Assembly (NCBI GenBank): GCA_964481175.1
Contig: CAYZSZ010000010.1
Coordinates: 1-30,380, forward strand
Direction: 5' to 3'
Origin: JAGOVB01 sp964481175
Lineage (GTDB): Bacteria; Patescibacteriota; Minisyncoccia; Phycocordibacterales; PALSA-1337
DNA: 30,380 bases
The translations under genes and the position numbers were made by a program. The stretch's first letter is position 1; each line of letters opens with the position of its first letter. Shown here one piece after another: positions 7,855 to 14,489 of the stretch. Under the pieces are notes generated by a model. It worked only from the letters and a program-made list of their open reading frames with translations. It was not told the origin of the DNA and ran no database searches.

Positions 7855-8226
7855 ATGAAAAAATTATTTGGAAGTATCGTAGCGTTCGGTTTGCCAGTTT
7901 TTGCTTTGGCTCAGGTGCAGACAAGAGTGGGCGATATAAATGATGCGATTAGAATCTTCTACCAGTATGGTAACGTAGCAATCTCAATCCTCATCTCAGT
8001 CGCTGTCATCTTTATCATTTACGGTATTGTGAAGTATGCAGTCATGGGCGCAGATGACGAAGAAAAGCGAGGCGCTGCAAAGCAGCAAATCATCTGGGGA
8101 GTTATCGGTCTCGCAGCTATCCTCTCTATCTGGGGACTTGTACGATTTGTGACTACCACTATAAACACAGGACCAAACCAGGCACCGACAAGCAACTTTC
8201 CAAAGGTTCAGCCATATAACTTCTAG
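7855..8226 (+). CDS. VirB2/TrbC-like T4SS-type pilin 4
   Basis: The 123-aa protein has a short signal peptide (about 1-20, ending A-L-A-Q). Two transmembrane helices lie near 41-62 and 82-103, joined by G-A-D-D-E-E-K-R-G-A-A-K-Q-Q-I-I-W-G-V-I-G-L-A. This D-x-E-x-x-K-R loop followed by W-G-x-I-G-L is the clearest T4SS-pilin signature among the five. A polar tail rich in N and P follows the second helix. Its own extended -10 lies upstream. Confidence 0.75.
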   Translation: MKKLFGSIVAFGLPVFALAQVQTRVGDINDAIRIFYQYGNVAISILISVAVIFIIYGIVKYAVMGADDEEKRGAAKQQIIWGVIGLAAILSIWGLVRFVTTTINTGPNQAPTSNFPKVQPYNF

Positions 8227-8235
8227 TATTTTACT

Positions 8236-8478
8236 GTGGTCGATGCTCTTATCAACAAGGTTATCAGTGTCATCGTCACACCGCTTCTCACATTAGTATT
8301 TGCGGTAGCGTTTATCGTATTTATGTGGGGAGTGTTCCAGTATCTCATCGCTACAAATGATCCGGGCGCTCGCTCGGAAGGTACTCAACACATACTGTGG
8401 GGAGTGATCGGTATGGCAATCATGCTTTCTGCCTACGGTATTATAAACTTTGTTATCGCCACGCTGCAGTCAATATAA
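8236..8478 (+). CDS. VirB2/TrbC-like T4SS-type pilin 5 (short, no signal peptide)
   Basis: The 80-aa protein is almost entirely two transmembrane helices (about 12-34 and 54-77). They are joined by N-D-P-G-A-R-S-E-G-T-Q-H-I-L-W-G-V-I-G-M-A, homologous to the loop of pilin 4, but there is no cleavable signal peptide. The likely start is GTG, 9 nt after the stop of pilin 4. It ends the cluster and is followed by a terminator. It could be a minor subunit or a membrane chaperone-like member of the family; this is inference. Confidence 0.65.
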   Translation: MVDALINKVISVIVTPLLTLVFAVAFIVFMWGVFQYLIATNDPGARSEGTQHILWGVIGMAIMLSAYGIINFVIATLQSI

Positions 8479-8491
8479 AAAATAAAAAAGG

Positions 8492-8523
8492 AAAAGGCGG
8501 AGTCCGGAGACGCCGCCTTTTTT
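8492..8523. terminator. Bidirectional terminator between pilin cluster and GC-rich membrane-protein unit
   Basis: AAAAGGCGG pairs with CCGCCTTTT around a 12-nt loop, with a run of six T on the plus strand and an A-run (T-run on minus) on the other side. It can end both the pilin operon and the convergent minus-strand genes. Confidence 0.75.
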
Positions 8524-8548
8524 GACCGAATGCAGAGCTTGCGCTCCA

Positions 8549-9019
8549 CTAATCGTACCAATATCTCAAATGATCGAGATTTGGATTTTCTTTGACACTC
8601 GAGAGTATCCGGACCCCGACTTTCTCGTAGGGACCACTTATGATACCGAGGTTTCGCTTGTCTCCAGCTGGGAAGATGGGGATGGTTACCTCTTTCTTCC
8701 CAAAGACCCTTTTCATTTCGATCACCAGGGTGTCTGGGTTATCGATGGACTCGAACCGGAGCTTCTGCCGGGGTCCGAGAGGGTTCTGAATCCACAGCCA
8801 CTCACCGTGGCATATGGTGTTCGTGGCCGGGACATCAATGCTGGGCACGTACCGCTCCACAAGCCGGTCGTAAGGACCGGGCTTCGGCTGCGCTTCAACG
8901 AGCCTCCGAACGGTGTCAGTCACCCAGATGACCCCGAAAAGTCCGATGAGGACCAGGATCACTGATCCGATCATTCGGCCTGTTTTTGCGACTTTCGCCG
9001 CTCTTTCTTGTGCTGTCAT
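8549..9019 (-). CDS. GC-rich single-pass membrane protein of unknown function
   Basis: The 156-aa protein has a basic N-terminus and one transmembrane helix at about residues 16-35 (I-G-S-V-I-L-V-L-I-G-L-F-G-V-I-W-V). A soluble domain of mixed beta character follows and ends in Y-W-Y-D. I recognise no family. Its ATG overlaps the end of the upstream SPFH-like gene by 4 nt (ATGA), and AAGGA sits 8 nt before it, a Shine-Dalgarno-like site suited to coupled translation. The two proteins are therefore probably partners. Codon use is clearly GC-richer than in the pilin genes. Confidence 0.65.
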   Translation of the reverse strand: MTAQERAAKVAKTGRMIGSVILVLIGLFGVIWVTDTVRRLVEAQPKPGPYDRLVERYVPSIDVPATNTICHGEWLWIQNPLGPRQKLRFESIDNPDTLVIEMKRVFGKKEVTIPIFPAGDKRNLGIISGPYEKVGVRILSSVKENPNLDHLRYWYD

Positions 9020-10188
9020 GGCTGCTGTCCTTGTTGTTGATTGTTTTGGTTGCCACCCTGTTGGTTGCCACCATTATTCTGCTTGTTCTTATTTCCTTGA
9101 CCGCCTCCGAAGAGGCCGGTGCCAATGGTGGCGAGGAATGCGAGGCCCGTATCCATCTTGCCGAGGGCGACGCACACAAATAGCAGCGCTTTCTCCCAGG
9201 AAATACGGTTTTTGGAGAGTGTAATTAATTTATCGGTTTGTTCTCCGACTGACCCCATGATCACTCCAAGCTCATTGGAGGCAATAACGTGGTCGGGGAG
9301 TATGATGTCTCCGATACGCATTTCGTCACCGATGATTCCCCCGTACTTGCGTTCGAGGGGATCGTTTGTGCCGGGTTTGAATTCATCGACATAAGCAGCC
9401 TCCAACGCTTTTCTTTGCGAAGGTAGGTCTACGTGCGAGATTTTTCTGATCTCTGTGGTAAGCCACCCGGTCATCCTTGTCCGGAATGCCTGTATTATCT
9501 CCTGCATCCCGTGAGTGTTTGCGATCTTAAGTTTCCCGTGGGGAACTTTGATCCTCAGGTACGTTTCACCTAAACCCACTTCAACGCCGTCACTTGTTTG
9601 TGCACGGAAGTCGTTGGGCACTAGAATCTGAATCCATTTCGTACTGATTGGATCTCCGACTATCGATTCAATACCGGGGATGATTGGGTTAAAACCAGGG
9701 CGAAGTTCCCGTTGAGATTTTAAGGGGTCAATTTTCTTTAGCACATCGTTATTCACGAGGCCGCCAGTGTTGGTTTCCGTATAGGTCAGGAACCAAGGCC
9801 ACATCTTCCAAAAGTAGATGCGAGTCCAGGTCACAAGGCCGATGACAAAACAGAAGCCCTTGGGGAGGAACCATCCGAAAATTCGGAAGCTCATCCACTC
9901 GGCCAGGAGGAACGCTGCAATGGCAACTGTTACAAACACGCCGCCAGCTACGTTCCAGTACCGCTCGAGCTTGTCGTACCACAGTACATGTTTCTTCAGG
10001 AGACTATGGTGCTCCTCCCGACTCGTTGAGTCGGTGAAACACCAGTAGAGAAAGGGGGTGGCGATAATTCCCGCCACCAAGCAGATCACCCACAATGGGC
10101 TGATGCTACTGAAGAATACATGGGAGGCAAAGTAGGCCACCCCAAGTAGTGCAATTGCGATTATTACTCGCCCAATGTTTATCTTCAT
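9016..10188 (-). CDS. Multi-pass membrane protein with SPFH/Band 7-like domain and Gln/Asn/Gly-rich tail
   Basis: The 390-aa protein has about four hydrophobic helices in the first 130 residues and then a soluble region (about 150-330). There, T-S-D-G-V-E-V-G-L-G-E-T-Y-L-R-I-K-V and a following alpha-helical R-T-R-M-T-G-W-L-T-T-E-I-R-K-I resemble an SPFH (stomatin/prohibitin/flotillin) domain. Another hydrophobic segment (about 335-365) precedes a low-complexity tail of G, N and Q ending Q-G-Q-Q-P. The ATG at 10188 is chosen because the promoter and start site lie only about 30 nt upstream; a longer frame to 10233 would precede the transcript. The SPFH call is tentative. Confidence 0.6.
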   Translation of the reverse strand: MKINIGRVIIAIALLGVAYFASHVFFSSISPLWVICLVAGIIATPFLYWCFTDSTSREEHHSLLKKHVLWYDKLERYWNVAGGVFVTVAIAAFLLAEWMSFRIFGWFLPKGFCFVIGLVTWTRIYFWKMWPWFLTYTETNTGGLVNNDVLKKIDPLKSQRELRPGFNPIIPGIESIVGDPISTKWIQILVPNDFRAQTSDGVEVGLGETYLRIKVPHGKLKIANTHGMQEIIQAFRTRMTGWLTTEIRKISHVDLPSQRKALEAAYVDEFKPGTNDPLERKYGGIIGDEMRIGDIILPDHVIASNELGVIMGSVGEQTDKLITLSKNRISWEKALLFVCVALGKMDTGLAFLATIGTGLFGGGQGNKNKQNNGGNQQGGNQNNQQQGQQP

Positions 10189-10223
10189 AATATATGAAAT
10201 TGTCGAATAGCTTATTACATACA

Positions 10224-10252
10224 ATACTAGCACAAAAATAAGGTAAAGTCAA
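10224..10252 (-). promoter_or_regulatory. Sigma-70-type promoter of the SPFH-like unit
   Basis: TTGACT (10247-10252), a 17-bp spacer ending TGC, and TAGTAT (10224-10229) on the minus strand. The element is both consensus-spaced and TGn-extended. The leader would be about 28-30 nt and has no Shine-Dalgarno. Confidence 0.7.
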
Positions 10253-10270
10253 GGGTATAAAAAAGAGTTA

Positions 10271-10293
10271 GGGGAGCCCAAAATGGACTCCCC
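10271..10293 (-). terminator. Intrinsic terminator of the putative lipoprotein gene
   Basis: GGGGAG/CTCCCC arms with an inner CCA/TGG pairing around AAA, followed on the minus strand by TAACTCTTTTTT. It closes the lipoprotein unit 28 nt after its stop codon and just before the promoter of the next minus-strand unit. Confidence 0.75.
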
Positions 10294-10320
10294 GAACGTT
10301 GTACGTGCTACTTCAACTGC

Positions 10321-11241
10321 TCATTCCCACGTAAAGAATGCATTGGCCTCACCGTCTCCCGCCGCTAGCAGGACTCGCCGGGTGGCCTTGAGGCCGCCGT
10401 CACGGTTTGCCTTTTCCGTGGCAGTGAGACCGTCGTAGGTGATCTCGACAGGGCCTGACGTGCCCTTGATCCGGAAGTTTCCGGTGTCATTGGGAAAGTC
10501 GATCATCGCGTATTGGTGCGGCCTCAGCGCGACGCCGGGTTGCCCAGGCTTCACGAACTGAACGGTATCTGAGGTCTGAACCACCGGAACCGGTGAGACG
10601 CCCTGGGCCAGAGCTTTCTGCTCAAAGTATCCAGGAGGATATCCGATGATCGCATCGCGGCCGGCGATCGCCACAAAGGCACCTGTCTCGATGATCAGTC
10701 CCGGAGGGAGGCTGATGTTCATGTTCGTCGGCGAGCTCTGCGCGATGGGTGCCACAACTGGAGCCGGGAGGTATGTCGTTTCCCGGATGGTCCGGTTATT
10801 CGTGTGGTACCTGTCCACAAAGACCGTTGGGCCGGGGACATGAAGCAGATTCGTCACCGTCAACGTGTTGGTGATGACCAGCGGAAGCGCCTGAGGCGCT
10901 TGGGCCGGCAGCGATGCCGTGGTCAGCTTGGCCGAGGGCGGGGGGACTTGCGGTGGAGTCACGTCTCCAATCGGAGGCGGAACGGGCGAGCCCATGTTGT
11001 TCGGATCGGTGGGATCCGACCAGTTGTCGGTCGCGGTGACCTCGACTCGCGGCTTTTGGCCGTCGAGCTTGCTGACCAGGTTGCTGGCAGCAGCTTTTTC
11101 GGCCAGACGCAGGTTGGCGTATTCGGGCAGACTGAGGCTGTTGCCGGTCTTTTTGCAGATGGTGCAGCCGCCAATGAGGCCGACCACTGCGACGCATGCG
11201 ATCACGATCGCGTTCAATTTGGAACCAGTTGGTTTGGTCAT
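10321..11241 (-). CDS. Putative lipoprotein with Pro-rich linker (GC-rich orphan)
   Basis: The 306-aa protein has a basic N-terminus, a hydrophobic segment (about 10-25) and a lipobox-like L-I-G-G-C with Cys26. It could be an acylated lipoprotein or, failing that, an anchored protein. A Pro-rich region (about 85-115, with P-P-P and P-P-Q-V-P-P-P) links to a beta-rich C-terminal half. That half contains G-Q-P-G-V-A-L-R-P-H-Q-Y-A and a terminal F-F-T-W-E, and it may be a structural or binding domain at the cell surface. I recognise no family. It has its own promoter, an 80-nt leader and a terminator, and is GC-rich compared with the tRNA and housekeeping genes beside it. Confidence 0.65.
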   Translation of the reverse strand: MTKPTGSKLNAIVIACVAVVGLIGGCTICKKTGNSLSLPEYANLRLAEKAAASNLVSKLDGQKPRVEVTATDNWSDPTDPNNMGSPVPPPIGDVTPPQVPPPSAKLTTASLPAQAPQALPLVITNTLTVTNLLHVPGPTVFVDRYHTNNRTIRETTYLPAPVVAPIAQSSPTNMNISLPPGLIIETGAFVAIAGRDAIIGYPPGYFEQKALAQGVSPVPVVQTSDTVQFVKPGQPGVALRPHQYAMIDFPNDTGNFRIKGTSGPVEITYDGLTATEKANRDGGLKATRRVLLAAGDGEANAFFTWE

Positions 11242-11291
11242 GATGTGAGTGGAAATGAGTTTTGGAGATCAAGCTAACACCTCTTTTTTCG

Positions 11292-11309
11292 CTACCACAC
11301 ACGTGGCAG
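11292..11309 (-). promoter_or_regulatory. Leader hairpin of the putative lipoprotein gene
   Basis: CTGCCAC and GTGGTAG pair around a 4-nt loop on the minus strand, inside the leader of about 84 nt. It is one of several leader hairpins seen only on the GC-rich genes. Confidence 0.4.
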
Positions 11310-11331
11310 TTACAAAGAGGAACTAGAAAAT

Positions 11332-11360
11332 ATCCTATCACTAAAATTCATAAAAGTCAA
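11332..11360 (-). promoter_or_regulatory. Sigma-70-type promoter of the putative lipoprotein gene
   Basis: TTGACT (11355-11360), a 17-bp spacer ending TGA, and TAGGAT (11332-11337) on the minus strand. The start site would be near 11325, leaving a leader of about 84 nt. Confidence 0.65.
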
Positions 11361-11384
11361 TACCCCCTAAAATATAGAAAAATG

Positions 11385-11466
11385 TGCCGGGGAGAGGACT
11401 TGAACCTCCATGAGTTACCTCGCTTGCTCCTAAGGCAAGTGCGTCTGCCAATTTCGCCACCCCGGC
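11385..11466 (-). tRNA. tRNA-Leu (anticodon UAG)
   Basis: It is an 82-nt class II tRNA on the minus strand. The GCCGGGG acceptor pairs with CCCCGGC, A73 is the discriminator, the anticodon arm is CTTGC-CTTAGGA-GCAAG (anticodon UAG, codons CUN), there is a long variable arm, and the T-loop is GTTCAAGTC. CCA is not encoded. It lies downstream of tRNA-Lys on the same strand, so the two are probably co-transcribed. Confidence 0.93.
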
Positions 11467-11489
11467 ATAGTACAAATATGTTGTACGTG

Positions 11490-11562
11490 TGCGCCCAGTA
11501 GGGATCGAACCTACGACCTTATCCTTAAGAGGGATCTGCTCTACCAGCTGAGCTATGGGCGC
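11490..11562 (-). tRNA. tRNA-Lys (anticodon CUU)
   Basis: It is a 73-nt minus-strand tRNA with GCGCCCA acceptor, D-arm TAGCTCAGCTGGTAGAGCA and anticodon loop CTCTTAA (CUU, codon AAG). The T-loop is GGTTCGATCC and A73 is the discriminator. The 27:43 pair at the base of the anticodon stem is mismatched (G/A). CCA is not encoded. Confidence 0.92.
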
Positions 11563-11608
11563 ATGTATTTAATTTTCAAAAACTAGTAAGTTAAAATCTA
11601 CCAGATTT

Positions 11609-11637
11609 TTGAGCTATTAGCAATAAAGTGCTAATAT
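11609..11637 (+). promoter_or_regulatory. Promoter of tRNA-Leu(UAA)
   Basis: TTGAGC (11609-11614), a 17-bp spacer ending TGC, and TAATAT (11632-11637). The start would be about 13 nt before the mature tRNA 5' end. Confidence 0.6.
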
Positions 11638-11656
11638 ACACAGCAGTTCGACAAAT

Positions 11657-11738
11657 GCCCGAGTGACGTAATTGGTAGCCGTAGTCGACTTAAAATCGGC
11701 GGCCGTAAGGCATGTGGGTTCGATTCCCACCTCGGGCA
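11657..11738 (+). tRNA. tRNA-Leu (anticodon UAA)
   Basis: It is an 82-nt class II tRNA with GCCCGAG acceptor, anticodon arm GTCGA-CTTAAAA-TCGGC (UAA, codon UUA), long variable arm, GGTTCGATTCC T-loop and A73. CCA is not encoded. Its 3' end runs into the promoter region of the small coiled-coil gene. Confidence 0.93.
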
Positions 11739-11744
11739 CAGGTA

Positions 11745-11753
11745 TGATAAAAT
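11745..11753 (+). promoter_or_regulatory. Extended -10, leaderless promoter of the coiled-coil gene
   Basis: TGATAAAAT (TGn plus TAAAAT at 11748-11753) ends 7 nt before the ATG at 11761. Any -35 would fall in the 3' end of tRNA-Leu. Confidence 0.55.
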
Positions 11754-11760
11754 TACACAT

Positions 11761-12021
11761 ATGACACTAAATCAACATACGGCAGAAAGACAGAAATTAG
11801 AGGCTGAGATACACCATCTCGAAAGCGAGCTACATAGACTGGAGCCAGATGCAAGAAAAGCCCAAAGAGAAGTTATAGACGACAAAGAAGATCTCATTAA
11901 GGATGAAGCTGAGGTCAGAAAGCTCGAGGCTGAGCTTGCCCATGTAAGAGGTGACTTGGAAAGAAAGAGAGCAGAAAGGGAGGCTGTCCTAAGACTAGAA
12001 AGAGAAGCTGATAAAAAATAA
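11761..12021 (+). CDS. Small soluble coiled-coil protein
   Basis: The 86-aa protein is highly charged and almost wholly alpha-helical. Leu, Ala and Val sit at heptad positions (K-L-E-A-E-I-H-H-L-E-S-E-L-H-R-L-E) from about residue 10 to the end, so one long coiled coil is expected. There is no signal peptide, membrane helix or catalytic motif. It begins 7 nt after an extended -10 and converges with tRNA-Cys on the other strand, ending 2 nt before it. The function is unknown; it could be a small structural or tethering protein. Confidence 0.65.
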   Translation: MTLNQHTAERQKLEAEIHHLESELHRLEPDARKAQREVIDDKEDLIKDEAEVRKLEAELAHVRGDLERKRAEREAVLRLEREADKK

Positions 12022-12023
12022 TT

Positions 12024-12100
12024 TGGAGGCGTAGACCGGGATCGAACCGGTGCATAGCAGTTTTGCAGACTGCCGCGTTGACCATCTTCGCCACTACGCC
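12024..12100 (-). tRNA. tRNA-Cys (anticodon GCA), CCA encoded
   Basis: The minus-strand tRNA has GGCGTAG acceptor pairing with CTACGCC, anticodon arm GCAGT-CTGCAAA-ACTGC (GCA) and the Cys-typical discriminator U73. It is the only tRNA here with CCA encoded directly after position 73. A T-rich stretch follows. Its 5' acceptor strand contains the TAG stop codon of rbfA, so the two genes overlap by 7 nt. Confidence 0.93.
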
Positions 12101-12435
12101 GTTTTGTTTTCGTCCGCTTCGTTTGAAAGCTCGTCGATTCTCTGTCGATTCTTTTCTCCACCGTCAATTTCGAAATCGAAAAAAGGAACTCGTCCGATTC
12201 TGGATTTTTTCATAACATGATCACGGAACTCTCCGCGCATGCGCTTCATAAAGTCGAGTGCAGCTTTTTCTTTTTGGATAGGGAGGACAGTAAAGAAAAT
12301 AGTCGCATGCGTACCTTTGTCAGCAACGGTGACACCTGTAACAGTGATGAGTGAAAGATGATTTGACTCGCGCTCGATAAACTCGGCAGCAAGCCGGTGT
12401 ATCTCATCACGTAATCGATCATCTTTTTGACTCAT
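12094..12435 (-). CDS. rbfA: Ribosome-binding factor A
   Basis: RbfA is a KH-type protein needed for maturation of the small ribosomal subunit. The 113-aa protein has the expected N-terminal helix (D-D-R-L-R-D-E-I-H-R-L-A-A), the I-T-V-T-G-V-x-V strand with A-T-I-F-F-T-V and the R-I-G-R-V-P-F-F-D-F-E-I-D segment equivalent to R-x-x-P-x-L-x-F. It follows infB, as in most bacteria, but has its own -10 between the genes. The last codons and TAG stop lie in the acceptor stem of tRNA-Cys. Residue conservation is low, but order and length support the call. Confidence 0.8.
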   Translation of the reverse strand: MSQKDDRLRDEIHRLAAEFIERESNHLSLITVTGVTVADKGTHATIFFTVLPIQKEKAALDFMKRMRGEFRDHVMKKSRIGRVPFFDFEIDGGEKNRQRIDELSNEADENKTA

Positions 12436-12441
12436 AGGGAT

Positions 12442-12447
12442 ACTATA
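12442..12447 (-). promoter_or_regulatory. -10 element, leaderless promoter of rbfA
   Basis: TATAGT on the minus strand ends 6 nt before the ATG at 12435. It sits in the 18-nt infB-rbfA gap, so rbfA may have a leaderless transcript besides read-through from infB. Confidence 0.5.
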
Positions 12448-12453
12448 CTGTGT

Positions 12454-13953
12454 TTAGGCTACCTTTTCAACGACACGTACACATTCTAATTTGTCTCCCT
12501 GAGCGATTTCAATCTTTGATTCGATCATCATGCCGAATTCATATCCTTCACGGACTTCCTGAGCTTTTACTTTTTGTTGCTGTAGTTCTCGGATCTTGCC
12601 GACACCGATCTCTGCGTCACGACGGATGATTTTGACTTCGCTACCGAGGAGGATGCTGCCTTCTTGGACCTTTCCACCGACAATCTGTTTGTCTTTGTTT
12701 TTGCTAAATACAGCGAGGATCTTTGCGCGGCCAGTAGTCTCTTCGATATATTCTTTTGGAATCTTTGCAGTCAGTGTCTGTCTGAGGAATTCTACCAACT
12801 CGTATATGATCGAATACTCTTTGTAGTTGAGAGGATTGCGCTCGAGGAGGGCTTTTGCTTTTGCATCTGGCTTTACATGGAAGGCGATGAGGATAGTGTC
12901 GGCAAAGCTCTGTGCTCGCTTGATATCGCTTTCAGAGATATCTCCGATGCCCTGATCGACGATCTTTATACCCACCTTGTCGTGAGTAATTTTCTTTAGT
13001 TCGTGGAGGATACCTTCGAGGCTACCCATCGCATCTGCTTTGATGATGATTGGAATAATCGCTTTGTTTTCAAAGCTTTCTTCTGTTTTTGCCACTTTCT
13101 TTGCAGCGAGTGCATATGTGCGAGCGAGCTCCTCAGCATCGCGCTTGTTTTCTACAGTAGAAAACTCTGCTCCGACTGGTGGAAGCTTGTTCCAACCGAG
13201 GATTTTGACTGGGGTAGAGAAGGTCGCTTCTTTGATGCTCACTCCTGCAGTGCTTTCAAAGATACGGACTGGTGAGTATGCGTCTTCTGCTACGACAAAT
13301 GCACCGCTTTTTACTGTTCCGTCTTTTATGATAAGGGTTGCTGATATTCCTTTTTTTGTATCGAGGCGATTTTCGATGACTACACCTGTACCTGGTAGTG
13401 CATGATCTCCCTTTAGCTCCTGAAGCTCTGAAACGAGGATGATCATATCGAGTAATTCGGGGATACCTTGCCCCTGGAGTGCTGATATCGGTACTGCGGG
13501 AACATCACCTCCGTATCCTTCGATATAGACTTCGTGCTCTGCGAGATTTTGTTTTGTACGATCTACATTTGATCCTGGTTTGTCGATCTTGTTGATAGCA
13601 ACAATAAAAGGGAGGTTAGCATCTCGAATACATTTGAGTGCTTCGAGAGTCTGAGGTTTTACACCGTCATCTCCTGCGACTACGAGGATCGCGATGTCTG
13701 CTACTTTTGCTCCACGAGCGCGGATGCCACCAAAAGCTTCGTGTCCTGGGGTGTCGAGAAAAGTAATTTTGCCTTTTTTCCCTTCGGCAGTAGTGTGTTC
13801 TACTTCGTATGCACCGAGATGCTGAGTGATACCTCCTGCTTCACCAGCAACAATGTTTGTTTTGCGGATATAGTCCAAAAGGGTCGACTTTCCATGGTCG
13901 ATGTGTCCCATAATGACGACGACTGGTGGTCGCGATGCGTGAGGCTTTGACAT
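12454..13953 (-). CDS. infB: Translation initiation factor IF-2 (compact form)
   Basis: IF-2 is the GTPase that brings initiator tRNA to the small subunit and promotes subunit joining. The 499-aa protein starts almost directly with the G domain: G-H-I-D-H-G-K-S (16-23), D-T-P-G-H-E-A-F (67-74) and N-K-I-D (121-124). Domain II, the IF2 domain III (S-L-E-G-I-L-H-E-L) and the fMet-tRNA-binding C-domain follow. The long N-terminal region (IF2N) of E. coli-type proteins is missing. The ATG at 13953 is supported by TGGTATGAT ending 6 nt upstream. It lies between the DUF4446 gene and rbfA. Confidence 0.95.
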   Translation of the reverse strand: MSKPHASRPPVVVIMGHIDHGKSTLLDYIRKTNIVAGEAGGITQHLGAYEVEHTTAEGKKGKITFLDTPGHEAFGGIRARGAKVADIAILVVAGDDGVKPQTLEALKCIRDANLPFIVAINKIDKPGSNVDRTKQNLAEHEVYIEGYGGDVPAVPISALQGQGIPELLDMIILVSELQELKGDHALPGTGVVIENRLDTKKGISATLIIKDGTVKSGAFVVAEDAYSPVRIFESTAGVSIKEATFSTPVKILGWNKLPPVGAEFSTVENKRDAEELARTYALAAKKVAKTEESFENKAIIPIIIKADAMGSLEGILHELKKITHDKVGIKIVDQGIGDISESDIKRAQSFADTILIAFHVKPDAKAKALLERNPLNYKEYSIIYELVEFLRQTLTAKIPKEYIEETTGRAKILAVFSKNKDKQIVGGKVQEGSILLGSEVKIIRRDAEIGVGKIRELQQQKVKAQEVREGYEFGMMIESKIEIAQGDKLECVRVVEKVA

Positions 13954-13959
13954 TCCGGT

Positions 13960-13968
13960 ATCATACCA
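13960..13968 (-). promoter_or_regulatory. Extended -10, leaderless promoter of infB
   Basis: On the minus strand TGG-TATGAT (TATGAT at 13960-13965) ends 6 nt before the infB ATG, giving an expected leader of zero to one base. Confidence 0.6.
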
Positions 13969-13977
13969 GAAAAATGC

Positions 13978-14451
13978 TTATTTGCCAAGGTTTTTGCGCG
14001 CTTCAGTGAGTGACTTATCTTCTTCTTCAGAAAGTTCAAACTCTGATTGAAATTTTTTGATTGGTTTTGAAAAGATGCTGATGTGCTCACGAGAGTACAT
14101 ACTAGAGATGACAACACCATTTCCTTCTTCGTTTATAAATGAAGTTGCAAAACTTTGGTTGCCACCGCCTCCAGTTCCTTTGAATGGATTGAAACGTAGG
14201 GTATGCACAGCCTGGATGCTTTTGCGGAGGCGGGTTTCGACTGTTTTTAAATATGCTTCAAGCTCGATGCGGAAACTCTCGAGGTCACGAGCACGATTGT
14301 CGAGGTTTTCGAGGCTGTCGTCGATGTTCTTTGATGATTTTGAAACAAGAAATTTTTTCATCTTGTATTCGAGACGAATAATGAGAAGTGCAAGCACGAC
14401 GATAAGTAGAATCAGAACAAAAAATGTTATTGTTTGAATATCCCAAGTCAT
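13978..14451 (-). CDS. DUF4446 family membrane-anchored protein
   Basis: The 157-aa protein has an N-terminal transmembrane helix (about residues 7-28, rich in I, V and L), a coiled-coil region (about 40-75) and the conserved block that marks DUF4446. The block includes L-R-F-N-P-F-K-G-T-G-G, Q-S-F-A-T-S-F-I-N-E-E-G-N-G-V-V-I-S-S-M-Y-S-R and A/S-K-P-I-K-K. No biochemical role is known for the family. The start at 14451 is set by a -10 6 nt upstream; an in-frame start at 14469 would precede the transcript. It shares a symmetric divergent promoter with the cysteine desulfurase gene and leads the infB-rbfA-tRNA-Cys group. Confidence 0.8.
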   Translation of the reverse strand: MTWDIQTITFFVLILLIVVLALLIIRLEYKMKKFLVSKSSKNIDDSLENLDNRARDLESFRIELEAYLKTVETRLRKSIQAVHTLRFNPFKGTGGGGNQSFATSFINEEGNGVVISSMYSREHISIFSKPIKKFQSEFELSEEEDKSLTEARKNLGK

Positions 14452-14452
14452 G

Positions 14453-14488
14453 ATTTGAGTATACGGCACAATCGTCGTATACTCAAAT
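14453..14488. promoter_or_regulatory. Symmetric divergent leaderless promoter (13-bp inverted repeat)
   Basis: ATTTGAGTATACG (14453-14465) is repeated in exact inversion as CGTATACTCAAAT (14476-14488) across a 10-bp spacer. Each arm contains a TATACT -10 directed outward, and each -10 ends 6 nt before a start codon: ATG at 14451 on the minus strand, GTG at 14490 on the plus strand. The two promoters overlap closely, and the symmetry could also be an operator. Confidence 0.65.
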
Positions 14489-14489
14489 G

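Noticed and set aside
8522..8965. Plus-strand frame opposite the single-pass membrane protein gene
   Set aside because: It starts inside the terminator, lacks a promoter, and the minus-strand frame is coupled to the SPFH-like gene.
10796..11341. Overlapping minus-strand and plus-strand frames around the lipoprotein gene
   Set aside because: They are composed of low-complexity Arg/Ser-rich translations, typical of shadow frames in GC-rich DNA; the 10321-11241 frame has a lipobox and matching promoter.
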